Origin: JBCCEJ01 sp039030335
Lineage (GTDB): Bacteria; Pseudomonadota; Gammaproteobacteria; HK1
Assembly: GCA_039030335.1 (NCBI GenBank)
Contig: JBCCEJ010000008.1
Span: 53,969 to 117,968 of the forward strand
Direction: 5' to 3'
Length of the DNA stretch: 64,000 bases
The notes beneath the pieces were generated by a model. The model saw only the letters and a program-made list of their open reading frames with translations, was not told the DNA's origin and did no database searches. A program made the translations under genes and the position numbers. Of the stretch, positions 1-8,220 are shown piece after piece. Positions within the stretch are counted from its first letter, which is position 1, and each line of letters begins with the position of its first letter.

Positions 1-216
1 GTACGCCGCCCCGGAGCCGGCTACGCCGGGCTCCACGGATTTGCAGATACCGGCGAAAATATCTGAAGGTGGCGCTGACGTGATACGCAGCTGAACGCCC
101 GGGACGCTGACCGCACCGGCCAGCAGTGCCGCAATTCGGTCGGAATAGCTGAATGCACCCTCGAGTATCAGCGCATCGTCGGCAAGCCCGATCGGACTGG
201 ATTTTTTGGCAGGCAT
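1..216 (-). CDS. N-terminal fragment of a 4,5-dihydroxyphthalate decarboxylase-like protein
   Basis: Reading leftward from an ATG at 216, 72 codons stay open to the window edge, so only the N-terminus is present. Residues 24-45 (SYSDRIAALLAG, then PGVQL) resemble the opening of the 4,5-dihydroxyphthalate decarboxylase family, a periplasmic-binding-protein-like fold whose members start with a Y-D-R-x3-LL-x-G-x-V motif followed by PEGI-x-L. There is no signal peptide, as expected for the cytoplasmic branch. No clear ribosome binding site precedes the ATG, so the start is tentative. It diverges from the CMD fusion gene at 279. The family assignment rests on about 40 residues. An ABC-type substrate-binding-like protein is the main alternative. 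Confidence 0.45.
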   Translation of the reverse strand, partial: MPAKKSSPIGLADDALILEGAFSYSDRIAALLAGAVSVPGVQLRITSAPPSDIFAGICKSVEPGVAGSGAAY

Positions 217-278
217 GGCAAATGTCGCTGGCCCACCCGGCTGGGCTCGTCGGCACTGAACGTTGGGAGAACAGCAGC

Positions 279-989
279 ATGTTGGTTGAACGAGCAGAGT
301 ATTGGGTGGCCGATGAGAGCGCGCAAGCACTGCGCACGGCACTGGAACAGCTCTGCGAACTACGCACTCAGCTCGGATTGCCAAACGGGACGCTCAGTAC
401 ATGCCGCGGCAGCGATGCGCCGGCGCTCTCTTGGCATTGCGGCTTCGGTAGTGAAAGCGCCCGCGCCGCAGATGTGGCAGCGCGGGCATCGGATGGCGAG
501 TACGCCGACCTCATCGCGCAGATCGAATCGTTGGCTACCCGAACTCGCAGTGTCGTCGACACGCACGCCCCCATCGAATCATCCAGCCAGACCCGCTTCG
601 ATCGCACCGCAAAGTTCGAGCGGGGCGTCGCGCTCCGTAAGGCTGTGTTGGGCGACGGCCATGTAGACCGGTCGCTCGCTGCCGCGGAAGCGGACCCGTT
701 CATGCTGCCGATCCAGCAGCTGACGACCGAATTCGGTTGGGGCACGGTGTGGGATCGGCCAGGGCTGGAACGCAAGACGCGGAGTTTCCTGAGCTGCGCG
801 TTTCTGCTCGCGCTCGGCAAACACGAGGAATTCAAAACGCACGTGCGCGGCGCGTTGAACAATGGCGCGACCGAACAGGAGCTGATCGAGCTGATCATAC
901 AGGCCGGTCTTTACTGCGGCTTTCCCGTTGCGCTGGAAGGCACGCGCATGGCGAAGAGCGTACTGGAAGACATCCAGAACCAGGCTTGA
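279..989 (+). CDS. Alpha/beta-barrel-like domain fused to carboxymuconolactone decarboxylase (CMD) domain
   Basis: The 236-residue protein has two parts. Residues about 110-235 are a CMD-family domain, with the typical helix carrying GLERKTRSFLSC, then HVRGALNNGATEQELIELI and YCGFPVALEG. The AhpD-type CxxC redox pair is absent, so a decarboxylase or lactone-type role is likelier than peroxidase support. Residues 1-100 look like a small ferredoxin-fold domain of the NIPSNAP/ABM kind (RAEYWVADES, then a GTLSTCRGSDAPALSWHCGF strand pair), an inference from pattern only. The ATG at 279 was chosen because GGGAGA lies eight bases upstream; the open frame runs further up without support. It converges on a TauD dioxygenase gene. 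Members of the family act on gamma-lactones in protocatechuate breakdown, but the substrate here is unknown. Confidence 0.75.
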   Translation: MLVERAEYWVADESAQALRTALEQLCELRTQLGLPNGTLSTCRGSDAPALSWHCGFGSESARAADVAARASDGEYADLIAQIESLATRTRSVVDTHAPIESSSQTRFDRTAKFERGVALRKAVLGDGHVDRSLAAAEADPFMLPIQQLTTEFGWGTVWDRPGLERKTRSFLSCAFLLALGKHEEFKTHVRGALNNGATEQELIELIIQAGLYCGFPVALEGTRMAKSVLEDIQNQA

Positions 990-1016
990 ATACCCCGCGG
1001 CCGGTAGTCCGGGCGC

Positions 1017-1904
1017 TCAGTCCGGCCGATACGGCTCGATCGCCGCGCCGCTCACGGTGGTACGTATGAACTGGCGCAGCTGGTCGCGCGGGTAGTCGAG
1101 TCGCCCCGTGTGCATGATGCCGCCACGGTTGTCCCACATCAGCGTGTCGCCGAGCCGCCACTCGTGCTCGAAACGGTAGGCGGGTCGGTCGAGCGCGTCG
1201 AACAGCGTCTCGAGGAGCGCTTCACTGTCCGCGTGATCGACTTCGAGAATCGCCGTCGTTATCAGCGGGTTTACATAGATCGCCGGCTCCCCTGTCGCGA
1301 CATGTGCGTTGATAACCGGGTGTTCGGCCTGCGAAGTCGCCTTGCCGGACGCATCGAGTGCGGAAGCGGCTTTGGCGGCGCTTTGATTGCGCTGATGCCC
1401 ACCGTAGGTAAACGCGGCGGTACGGCCGATGACCCGTTGCTTGATGTCCAGAGGCAGATCCGCAAACGCCCGTCTGGCGTTGGTAAAGCAGGTGTTGCCG
1501 CCGCTTCCGGGCAGAGCCTGTGCATGCAGCAACGTGGCTTTCGCCGGGACCGGGTCGTAAGAAAGATCGGAGTGCCAGCCATCGCGCGTGTTCTCGATCG
1601 CCCCACGCCGGGCGCCGGCCTCATCGAACGTACCGTCTGCTTTACGGTTCGTCATGACGACGATCTCGGGCACGTCGGGGTGCTGGTAAGCGCGCTGCAC
1701 ATGCGGCTGTAACGGGCCAAACCGTGCGGAGAAGGACGCCAGCGCGTGCGGCGTCAATGGCTGATCCCGAAACACGAGCACGCCGTGGTCGAGCAGTGCC
1801 TGTTCAAGCGCGGCGATATCCGCCGCTGGCAGATCCGCATGCATATCGACCCCGGCCACCTCGGCGCCACAAGCTGCCCCCGAAGGGCGTATCTGAACGG
1901 CCAT
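1017..1904 (-). CDS. TauD/TfdA-family Fe(II)/2-oxoglutarate dioxygenase
   Basis: The 295-residue protein is full length for TauD/TfdA enzymes, which hydroxylate a substrate with O2 and 2-oxoglutarate, often releasing sulfite, phenol or an aldehyde. The iron triad is visible as His111-x-Asp113 (GWHSDLSYD) and His265 (GGIMHTGRLDYP). Arg281 in QFIRTTV is the expected 2-oxoglutarate-binding arginine. The N-terminal GAEVAGVD and GVLVFRDQPLT segments are also family signatures. The stop lies 27 bp from the stop of the convergent CMD fusion gene. The gene follows a crotonase on the same strand with a 6-bp gap, so the two are probably co-transcribed. No taurine or sulfonate ABC transporter accompanies it, so sulfonate use should not be assumed. 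Confidence 0.9.
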   Translation of the reverse strand: MAVQIRPSGAACGAEVAGVDMHADLPAADIAALEQALLDHGVLVFRDQPLTPHALASFSARFGPLQPHVQRAYQHPDVPEIVVMTNRKADGTFDEAGARRGAIENTRDGWHSDLSYDPVPAKATLLHAQALPGSGGNTCFTNARRAFADLPLDIKQRVIGRTAAFTYGGHQRNQSAAKAASALDASGKATSQAEHPVINAHVATGEPAIYVNPLITTAILEVDHADSEALLETLFDALDRPAYRFEHEWRLGDTLMWDNRGGIMHTGRLDYPRDQLRQFIRTTVSGAAIEPYRPD

Positions 1905-1910
1905 CTACGG

Positions 1911-2696
1911 CTACTCCCCGGTAAATTCTGGCGCGCGTCCGGCCCGGTAGGCTGCGACCGCCTCGGCTGCATCAGCGCTGCTTTCGTTCAGCAGATTCTG
2001 ATCGAAGTCCATGTGCATGATCGAACGGTCCAGCGCGCTGCTGATGGCGTTGACACTGCGTTTGATCATCTGCGCCGCCGCGGGCGCCTGGCTGGCATAA
2101 AGGGACGCCCATCGGGCTGCCTCGTTCTCGAGCTCATCGTCTTCGACCACTTCGTCCAGCAAGCCCCATTTCAGCAGCTGCTCGCCATAGGCGCGCTCAC
2201 CGCTGATCACCAGACGTTTGGCGACGGCCGGGCCAGCCAGATGGACGCACAAGGGCAGACTTTGCCACATCAGGTTCACACCGATCTTGATCTCGGGATA
2301 AGACATGAAGCACGTCCGCGTGCCAACGCGGAAATCCAGCGCCGTTGCAATGGCGGCTCCGCCGCCCATCGCGGCGCCGCGCCATACAGCGATCGTCAAC
2401 TGGTCCATGTCCCGTAGTGCCTGGATGCAGCGTTCGCCGATCCGCTTTCGCCGCCGCGCACGTATCTGTGAACGGTGGCGCGGCTCGCGTTCACCCAGAT
2501 CGGCGCCTGAACAAAAGTGTTTGCCTGCCCCAGTGAAGATGACTACCCGTGTATCGTCATCATCACGAAAACTGAGCGCTGCGTGTTCGATCTCCTCGAT
2601 ATGCCTGGGATTCAGGGCGTTGGCGCGGTCCGGACGATTGAAGCGCACGGTGGCGACGTGGCCGCCACGCTCGATTTCGATGTGTTGATAGTCCAT
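1911..2696 (-). CDS. Enoyl-CoA hydratase/isomerase (crotonase family)
   Basis: The 261-residue protein has the crotonase fold: N-terminal VRFNRPDRANALN, then the CoA and oxyanion-hole segment HFCSGADLG, then GGGAAIATALDFRVG, which forms the second oxyanion contact. The usual catalytic Glu region reads SYPEIKIGVNLMWQ, so one glutamate (PEIKIG) is retained while the first is not obvious. Hydratase, isomerase and dehydratase activities are all possible. The start at 2696 gives the N-terminus MDYQHIEI, almost the same as the crotonase at 13155. The upstream Shine-Dalgarno is weak. The gene sits 6 bp upstream of the TauD gene on the same strand and is divergent from another TauD gene at 2786, leaving an 89-bp gap that should hold both promoters. 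Confidence 0.88.
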   Translation of the reverse strand: MDYQHIEIERGGHVATVRFNRPDRANALNPRHIEEIEHAALSFRDDDDTRVVIFTGAGKHFCSGADLGEREPRHRSQIRARRRKRIGERCIQALRDMDQLTIAVWRGAAMGGGAAIATALDFRVGTRTCFMSYPEIKIGVNLMWQSLPLCVHLAGPAVAKRLVISGERAYGEQLLKWGLLDEVVEDDELENEAARWASLYASQAPAAAQMIKRSVNAISSALDRSIMHMDFDQNLLNESSADAAEAVAAYRAGRAPEFTGE

Positions 2697-2785
2697 GAGT
2701 AGAGTTGAGCAGGTTCGGGCAGACTTCTTATTCTGCACGGATCCGCTTGGTGGATGGATGACAGGCTGATGAGGAGTTGACCAAG

Positions 2786-3700
2786 ATGAGCGCAGCCGCA
2801 AAAGGCGTAGCCGCACAAAACCACGCTTCGAGTACGATCGAAATGACGCCGCTGGCCGACTTCATGGGCATGCAGATACACGACGTCGATCTGGGTGGTG
2901 AAGTGACCGATACCGTGATGGACGCCATCAAAGCCGCCCTGGCCGAGCACACGCTCTTGCTATTCCGGAACCAGCAATCAATGGAACCGGCCGCTCACGT
3001 GCAGTTCTCCGGGCGCTTTGGCGCGCTCGAACACCACGTGCTGCAGCATTTCTGTCTCGATGGGCACCCGGAGATCTTCGTCGTTTCGAATATCGTCGAG
3101 AACGGCAAACATATCGGCGCGCACGGTGGTTCGAAACAATATCACTCCGATCTCGCCTACCTGCCGGAGCCGTCGCTGGGGTCGGTGTTCCGCTGTCTGG
3201 AATGTCCGGACGAAGGCGGGGAAACGGCATTTGTCAGCATGTTCGCCGTGTTCGATGCACTGTCGGACGAGCGCAAGCAGTTCCTGACCGGCCGGAGCGC
3301 CATCTTCGACTACTGCTGGGATTACGACCGCCGCTTCACCGGTATTCGCGCACCGCTCACCGATGCACAACGTGCCGCCGTGCCGGCATTGCCACAACCG
3401 TGCGTGCGCGAGCATCCGGACACCGGTCGACCCGCACTTTACGTGTCCCCGACCTGGGTACGTCGGTTCGATGACATGACGGAGGAAGAGAGCCGACCGA
3501 TCATCGACGAGCTGATGGAATTCGCCTGCCAGGAGCGGTTCACGTACCGACACCAGTGGCGCCCGGGCGACGTACTGATCTGGGACAACCGCTCGAGCAT
3601 GCACAAGGTTTGCGAGTACGACGATGCCAACACGCGGCGCCTGATGCACCGTACGACCATCAAAGGGGATGCGCCGATCATGTGGCGCGGTCAGGACTGA
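2786..3700 (+). CDS. TauD/TfdA-family Fe(II)/2-oxoglutarate dioxygenase
   Basis: The 304-residue protein carries the full metal site: His120-x-Asp122 (QYHSDLAY), His273 (SSMHKVCEYD) and Arg289 in RLMHRTTI for 2-oxoglutarate. GDVLIWDNRSSMHK is the classic C-terminal strand of TauD/TfdA enzymes. The ATG at 2786 is preferred to a TTG nine bases earlier because GAGGAG at 2771-2776 gives normal spacing. It is divergent from the crotonase/TauD pair and clearly differs from the first TauD in sequence, so the two are old paralogues rather than a recent tandem duplication. The aromatic-rich stretch around residues 170-185 (FDYCWDYDRRF) replaces the usual TYGG region and may shape a different pocket. 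That last point is inference. Confidence 0.9.
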   Translation: MSAAAKGVAAQNHASSTIEMTPLADFMGMQIHDVDLGGEVTDTVMDAIKAALAEHTLLLFRNQQSMEPAAHVQFSGRFGALEHHVLQHFCLDGHPEIFVVSNIVENGKHIGAHGGSKQYHSDLAYLPEPSLGSVFRCLECPDEGGETAFVSMFAVFDALSDERKQFLTGRSAIFDYCWDYDRRFTGIRAPLTDAQRAAVPALPQPCVREHPDTGRPALYVSPTWVRRFDDMTEEESRPIIDELMEFACQERFTYRHQWRPGDVLIWDNRSSMHKVCEYDDANTRRLMHRTTIKGDAPIMWRGQD

Positions 3701-3730
3701 CACGCGCCCTCACCACCGGCGCTTTGCAAC

Positions 3731-4039
3731 TCAGTCCTCGTCGAACACCTCGAGCGCGACACGCCCGGCATTCACGGCCGTCGGCCAGCCGGAGTAGAAC
3801 GCGAGGTGGGTGATCAGCCCGCTGATCTCTTCTTTCGTAACTCCGTTGTCGAGTGCCCTGCGCATATGGCCACGGAGTTCCTCCGTGCGGTAGAGCGCCG
3901 TCAGCACAGCGACGGTGATCAGGCTGCGATCGCGCTTTGACAGATCGGTACGCTCCCAGATGTCGCCGAACAGCACGTCGTCGCGCAGCTGTCCGAGTTT
4001 CGGGATGAGTTCATAGGGGGTCGTCGGTTTATCGCTCAT
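3731..4039 (-). CDS. Single-domain carboxymuconolactone decarboxylase family protein
   Basis: This 102-residue protein is a minimal CMD domain: LSKRDRSLITVAVLTALYRTEELRGH, then MRRALDNGVTKEEISGLITHLAFYSGWPTAVNA. There is no CxxC, so it is not an AhpD peroxidase partner. The start at 4039 follows AAGGAG with good spacing. The gene is last in a leftward set with DUF35 (4148-4582) and the thiolase-like gene (4594-5775), about 100 bp behind DUF35, and converges on the TauD gene. Position suggests it acts on a product of that operon. Substrate unknown. Confidence 0.85.
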   Translation of the reverse strand: MSDKPTTPYELIPKLGQLRDDVLFGDIWERTDLSKRDRSLITVAVLTALYRTEELRGHMRRALDNGVTKEEISGLITHLAFYSGWPTAVNAGRVALEVFDED

Positions 4040-4147
4040 GCTATTGCACTCCTTACTTGATGCGTCTTTCGACCAGGCGCCGAAGCGCCGTTGACAGTTC
4101 ACCCAAGCGGGCAGCGGGCGCAGCCGTTCCGGCGCGACCCGCATGGC

Positions 4148-4582
4148 TCAAACGTAGCGCCACTGCAGCAGGGTGTACCCGGGCTCCGAGGCGGTGTGAT
4201 GCTCGAACTCGGCCGCGACCGCAGCGCCGACGCGCACGTCCTGTGACGAATCGCCCAGCAGGTTGCCGATCATGCGGATGCCCCCGGCATCGGGTAGTTC
4301 AACCAGTACGGTGATGTACGGTACCGCCTCGCGTAGCGCCGGGTGCACCGGATGATGGGAGCGTTGCCACGTGTAGATGCGCCCCATACCCCGCACTTCG
4401 ACCCACTGGAGTTCGAAACCGAGGCACTGATGGCATATCCATTCGGGGCCCCATTGCCACGTCTGACAGACGCCGCAGCGCTGCACCAGGATCTTCTCGT
4501 CTCGAAGACCCTCCCAGTACGGCGCGCTCAGGCCGTCGGATTCGGCCTGCGGAATCGGCATACCTTCCGGCAGATAACTCAT
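4148..4582 (-). CDS. DUF35 OB-fold/zinc-ribbon acyl-CoA-binding partner protein
   Basis: The 144-residue protein has an N-terminal rubredoxin-like zinc ribbon with Cys36-x2-Cys39 (CGVC) and Cys50-x2-Cys53 (CHQC). An OB-fold follows, seen in VEVRGMGRIYTW and VPYITVLVELPDAGGIRMIGN. Proteins of this type pair with thiolase-like enzymes and form the acyl-CoA-binding half of aldolase or thiolase complexes, for example the partners of Ltp2-type retro-aldolases in steroid side-chain degradation. Start at 4582 with AAGGAAG upstream. It lies 11 bp downstream of the thiolase-like gene, which fits an obligate two-subunit complex. Acts in the cytoplasm. Confidence 0.87.
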   Translation of the reverse strand: MSYLPEGMPIPQAESDGLSAPYWEGLRDEKILVQRCGVCQTWQWGPEWICHQCLGFELQWVEVRGMGRIYTWQRSHHPVHPALREAVPYITVLVELPDAGGIRMIGNLLGDSSQDVRVGAAVAAEFEHHTASEPGYTLLQWRYV

Positions 4583-4593
4583 CGTTGCTTCCT

Positions 4594-5775
4594 TCACACC
4601 GTTGCACCGGAACCGAATACACAGCTGCTCGTTGGCGTCACCATGGGACCTGACATGACCAGCGACACATCCACGGACGGGACCTGCGACGTCGACTGGC
4701 CGCGCACCTGACGCACCGCTTCGACCTGCAGTTCCAGGCCGTGCATATAGCACTCCGCCAGATTTCCGCCGGAGGTATTGAGCGGCATCTTGCCGTCGGG
4801 CGCGATCAGGTTCGATAGTGTGAAGAACTCGTTGACCTCTTCGGCCTCGCAAAAGCCGTGTTCGACACAGCTCATGACGACCGCGCCGCTGAAGTTCTCA
4901 TAGCTCTGCACGACATCGACGTCGCCAGCGGCGATGCCGGCCATTGCATACAGACGGGGGGCCACCGTCGTAAAGCTCGACGTACCGTAGAGCGGCGCGT
5001 TGTGGCAGGGCGCCGCGTTGCGGTATTCGGAGCCTTGTGCGGCACCGAGCAGGTACACCGGGGTCTGCGCGAGATGCGGCGCTTCCTCAGCCGGCACCAG
5101 AATGACAGCGGCCGCGCCGTCGTTTTCGAGGCAGCAGTCGAACAGGCGGTAGGGTTCGCAGATCCAGCGCGAATTGTCGTACTTGTCTTCCGTCAACGGC
5201 CGCCCGTACATGATGGCGCGCGGGTTGGTCTGCGCGTGGTGGTAAGACGCCATGGAGACGGCCCGCAGCGCGCTCCGCTCGACGCCGTGCTCGTACATGA
5301 AGCGCTGGTTTCGCATGCCGTACTTCTGCGCTGGCGACATCACGCCGTACGGCGCGGTAAACGCCTGCTCGCCGGTCACGGTCGCGGCAACGTTGCCCTG
5401 CCCGAAGCGTGCAAACTGACCTTGCGCAAGCGCACGGTAGACGACCACGCAATCGGCCATACCGGCGGCGATGGCGGCCGCGGCGTTCCCGATGGCACCG
5501 GACCCACCCCCGCCCCCGCCGCCCCATTGCATGTTCGAGAACTTCAGATCCGGCAGCCCGAGCGCCGCCGCGATCCGCGAAGGCTCGTTGCGGTCGTTGC
5601 TGTAGGACGCAAAGCCGTCGATACGCCGCGGGTCGATACCCGCGTCGTCACACGCGGCCAGAATGGCTTTCAGCGCCAGTTTGAACTCAGCGTCTGGCGA
5701 TTGCCCGTGTTTGTAGTACGGCGTCTCGCCAACGCCTGCTACGGCCACTTGCCCGCGAAGGGTACGCGCGCCCAT
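4594..5775 (-). CDS. Thiolase-superfamily (lipid-transfer/SCP-x-like) protein, probable aldolase-type partner of DUF35
   Basis: The 393-residue protein matches the thiolase-like lipid-transfer group: N-terminal VAVAGVGETPYYKHG, ACDDAGIDPRRIDGF, a middle GMRNQRFMYEHG, and C-terminal PLNTSGGNLAECYMHGLE. Where biosynthetic and degradative thiolases carry the nucleophilic cysteine, this one has MQWGGGGGGGSG (glycine run at residues 85-91) and no Cys. That is the pattern of thiolase-fold proteins that work as retro-aldolases together with DUF35. The start at 5775 has AGGAGTGGAGAG upstream. It is first in an operon with DUF35 and CMD, and divergent from the nitroreductase at 5865. Carbon-carbon cleavage of a beta-hydroxyacyl-CoA is the inferred role. 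Confidence 0.85.
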   Translation of the reverse strand: MGARTLRGQVAVAGVGETPYYKHGQSPDAEFKLALKAILAACDDAGIDPRRIDGFASYSNDRNEPSRIAAALGLPDLKFSNMQWGGGGGGGSGAIGNAAAAIAAGMADCVVVYRALAQGQFARFGQGNVAATVTGEQAFTAPYGVMSPAQKYGMRNQRFMYEHGVERSALRAVSMASYHHAQTNPRAIMYGRPLTEDKYDNSRWICEPYRLFDCCLENDGAAAVILVPAEEAPHLAQTPVYLLGAAQGSEYRNAAPCHNAPLYGTSSFTTVAPRLYAMAGIAAGDVDVVQSYENFSGAVVMSCVEHGFCEAEEVNEFFTLSNLIAPDGKMPLNTSGGNLAECYMHGLELQVEAVRQVRGQSTSQVPSVDVSLVMSGPMVTPTSSCVFGSGATV

Positions 5776-5864
5776 GCTCTCCACTCCTCTCCTTGCCACC
5801 GCATGCTCCGATACACTAACGGCAGACTTCGGTTCACGCGAACTTCGACGAATCCATCGATAAC

Positions 5865-6518
5865 ATGAAAGTCTCTGAAGCGATGCGCACACGCATTTCC
5901 GTGCGCAACTTTCTCGATACGCCGGTCAGCAATGCACAGATCGGCACGCTGCTCGAACAGGCGGCCCGCGCCCCTTCGGGCGGCAACCTGCAGCCGTGGC
6001 GCATCTACGTGGTGAACGATGAAGCCATGACACGCTTCAAGGCGTTCGTGCAAAGCCGCACGGAGCCCGAAGAGCCAGCCTACGATATCTACCCGCCGAA
6101 TCTGAAAGAACCGTACCGCACCAGCCGGTTCAAGATGGGCGAAGACATGTACAAGCTGCTCGGCATCCCGCGCGACGATAAACCGGCACGGCTTGCGCAT
6201 CTCGGTCGAAACTTCCAGTTCTTCGACGCGCCCGCAGCGTTCTTCTGCTTCGTCGATCGCATCATGGGGCCACCGCAGTGGTCCGACCTCGGCATGTTCT
6301 TGCAAAGCTTCATGCTGCTCGCACAGGAAGCCGGCATCGACACCTGCCCGCAGGAGGCCTGGTCAAACCGGGCAGCGACCGTAGCCGCGTTTCTGGAGCC
6401 GCCCGACGAGCTGATGTTGTTTTGCGGGATGGCAATCGGACATGCCAACCCTGACGCCCCGGTCAACCAGCTGGTAACGGAGCGCGAGCCACTCGGGAAC
6501 TGGGCGACATTCGTGTAG
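5865..6518 (+). CDS. Nitroreductase-family FMN oxidoreductase
   Basis: The 217-residue protein shows the nitroreductase fold. An N-terminal FMN phosphate contact is seen in RTRISVRNFLDTPV, then LLEQAARAPSGGNLQPWRIYVV, and a C-terminal GMAIGHANPDAPVN loop typical of the family. Such enzymes use NAD(P)H to reduce nitro groups, quinones or enones, and some are dehydrogenases on CoA thioesters. It is divergent from the thiolase operon with 89 bp between starts and is followed by about 300 bp with no clear gene. No strong Shine-Dalgarno precedes the ATG. Confidence 0.88.
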   Translation: MKVSEAMRTRISVRNFLDTPVSNAQIGTLLEQAARAPSGGNLQPWRIYVVNDEAMTRFKAFVQSRTEPEEPAYDIYPPNLKEPYRTSRFKMGEDMYKLLGIPRDDKPARLAHLGRNFQFFDAPAAFFCFVDRIMGPPQWSDLGMFLQSFMLLAQEAGIDTCPQEAWSNRAATVAAFLEPPDELMLFCGMAIGHANPDAPVNQLVTEREPLGNWATFV

Positions 6519-6819
6519 GGAGAGGGCACCTCCACGGCATGCGAGTGCTGATACCCGGTAGGCAGCGACGTCTGCAGCAACCGCGCGTCGGGCGCGACGA
6601 TGCGGAATAGACGGATCCGACGCGGTAGAGCGCTTCGGCCGGGCCCATGGTTCGATGGACGTAGCTGACGACCTTATCCGCAAGACCGGTGCGTCCGCCA
6701 CTGTGGCTCGGACGGGAAGAACACGTCCCGCCTTTCGTTCAGTCGGTGCAGTGGCATCTCGGCCGGAACGGAGCGACCTGACTGGATCCGCACGCGGCCC
6801 GGACCGCGTGGCATCCTGT
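6519..6819. other. Convergent intergenic region, no supported gene
   Basis: Between the ends of the nitroreductase and aminotransferase genes I find no intact coding frame and no strong hairpin. On the minus strand, two adjacent frames hold protein-like stretches: HRLNERRDVFFPSEPQW at about 6700-6750, and a one-frame-shifted YVHRTMGPAEALYRVGSV at about 6610-6665. Together they might be the remains of a decayed gene. Neither has a start, a ribosome binding site or a recognisable family. Confidence 0.35.
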
Positions 6820-8085
6820 TCAAGCCCGGCCGCTGGCAACGTCGGCCCGGTAGTCTTCCACCACCTCGCGCATTAGCTGGATGTCGCCTTCGAAGGTCTC
6901 GGGCAACAGCGGCCCGAAGCTGAATCGGAACATATCCATATAGGGACTGACGTACGCCGGGTCCTTGGAGTGCGGTCGACCCATGTCGCAGTCGCGGCCA
7001 GCCAGGATCGCCGCGCCGCGGGCGTAGAGCCGCTGGTTCAGATCGTCGCAGTTCAATCCTTCCGGCAACTGCATCCAGTGGTAAAAGCCGCCGTTGCCGG
7101 TAAATACCTTTAATCCCATGGTCTCGAATGCCTCCCGGTAACGTTGCCGCTGCCAGTTGTAATGCGCCTCGATGGCCTTGCGTTGTCTGGCGATGCGTTC
7201 CGGCGCGAACAGTTCGACCGCGTAGAGCTGGCTCGGATGCGAAACGCCGCCCATCCCGAACGAGCTGAAGTTGGAGAGCGTTTCGATGTTGCGCTTCGAT
7301 GCGATAATCCAGCCGATACGGATGCCCGGGCACTGCAGGCCTTTCGTGCAGGCGCCGGAAAGAAAAATGTTGGAGCTGTCCAGGTCCTCGACGTACTGAA
7401 GGCCACTCACGGACGGCGAGTGGTACATCTCGTAGGCCTCATCGAGCAGAATGCCGTTCTGAGACGACTCCGCCATCTGCATGAGCTCGCGCAGCTCAGC
7501 GCCCGCGCGCGCGTGGCCCGTCGGGTTGCTGGGATTGGAGATAACCGGAAACAACCGTGTCTTGTGATTGAGACCGCTACGGTCGAAATACTCGGCATTG
7601 GTCGGATGGAAGTTGTTCTGCGGCGTCATCGTCACCGTTTTCCAGTCCGTGTTCGTCTGCGTCAGGATATCCAGGTACGCGGGCCACTCCACGTTGCCGA
7701 TACGTACCTGGATATCCTTTTTCAGGAACGACAACACCGTGTAGATGCCCGGACGACCACCCGCGAAGATCATCACGTTGTCCGGCGTAATGCTCGAACC
7801 GTAGTACGTGTTGTAGTAATCAACGATCGTTTCGCGAAGCAGCGGATGCCCCCACGCTTTGGGATAAAAGCGGTCTTCCCAGGTCACCTCTACCGACGCC
7901 GGCAACTCCGGTCCGTCGAACTTCTCGAGCGGTGTCGTGAGCGGAAAACCCTGCGACCAGGGGTGCGTGCCCTCCGTACCCATGAACTCACCGAAGGCGC
8001 CATGGAACGCATACAGCGTTTCGTAGATGCCCATAGGCGGAACGTCGTCGAGCAGGAAAGAATTGGTGCTTTGAATTTGCGGCAT
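6820..8085 (-). CDS. PLP-dependent aminotransferase, class I/II
   Basis: The 421-residue protein has all fold-type I hallmarks. These are NPSNPTG (residues 184-190, with the Asn that contacts PLP), Asp215 in LLDEAY, the Schiff-base lysine Lys248 in SGACTKGLQCPGIRIGW, and Arg256 close after it. A long N-terminal part (VTWEDRFYPKAWGHPLLRETI) fits the aspartate/tyrosine aminotransferase group. The C-terminal half includes GNGGFYHWMQLPEGLN and a distinctive PYMDMFRFSFGPL. It stands alone on the minus strand downstream of an SDR gene with a 135-bp gap. The amino-group donor and product cannot be inferred. Confidence 0.9.
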   Translation of the reverse strand: MPQIQSTNSFLLDDVPPMGIYETLYAFHGAFGEFMGTEGTHPWSQGFPLTTPLEKFDGPELPASVEVTWEDRFYPKAWGHPLLRETIVDYYNTYYGSSITPDNVMIFAGGRPGIYTVLSFLKKDIQVRIGNVEWPAYLDILTQTNTDWKTVTMTPQNNFHPTNAEYFDRSGLNHKTRLFPVISNPSNPTGHARAGAELRELMQMAESSQNGILLDEAYEMYHSPSVSGLQYVEDLDSSNIFLSGACTKGLQCPGIRIGWIIASKRNIETLSNFSSFGMGGVSHPSQLYAVELFAPERIARQRKAIEAHYNWQRQRYREAFETMGLKVFTGNGGFYHWMQLPEGLNCDDLNQRLYARGAAILAGRDCDMGRPHSKDPAYVSPYMDMFRFSFGPLLPETFEGDIQLMREVVEDYRADVASGRA

Positions 8086-8220
8086 GCTTGTTCCAGATCT
8101 TGTGCAGTGAACGCGGGGGCTTGGGTGGCGCCGGATTATCAGCGATCCCGAGGTGGGCGGCGTGGACTTGTCAGGAGCCTGGTCATCCGTGCGGACACTC
8201 GGGAACCGACCAACTCTGGC

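Noticed and set aside
4858..5868. Long open frame antisense to the thiolase-like gene
   Set aside because: It mirrors a gene with clear family motifs and a good ribosome binding site, is Arg/His-rich, and matches no family. Such frames are common opposite GC-rich genes.
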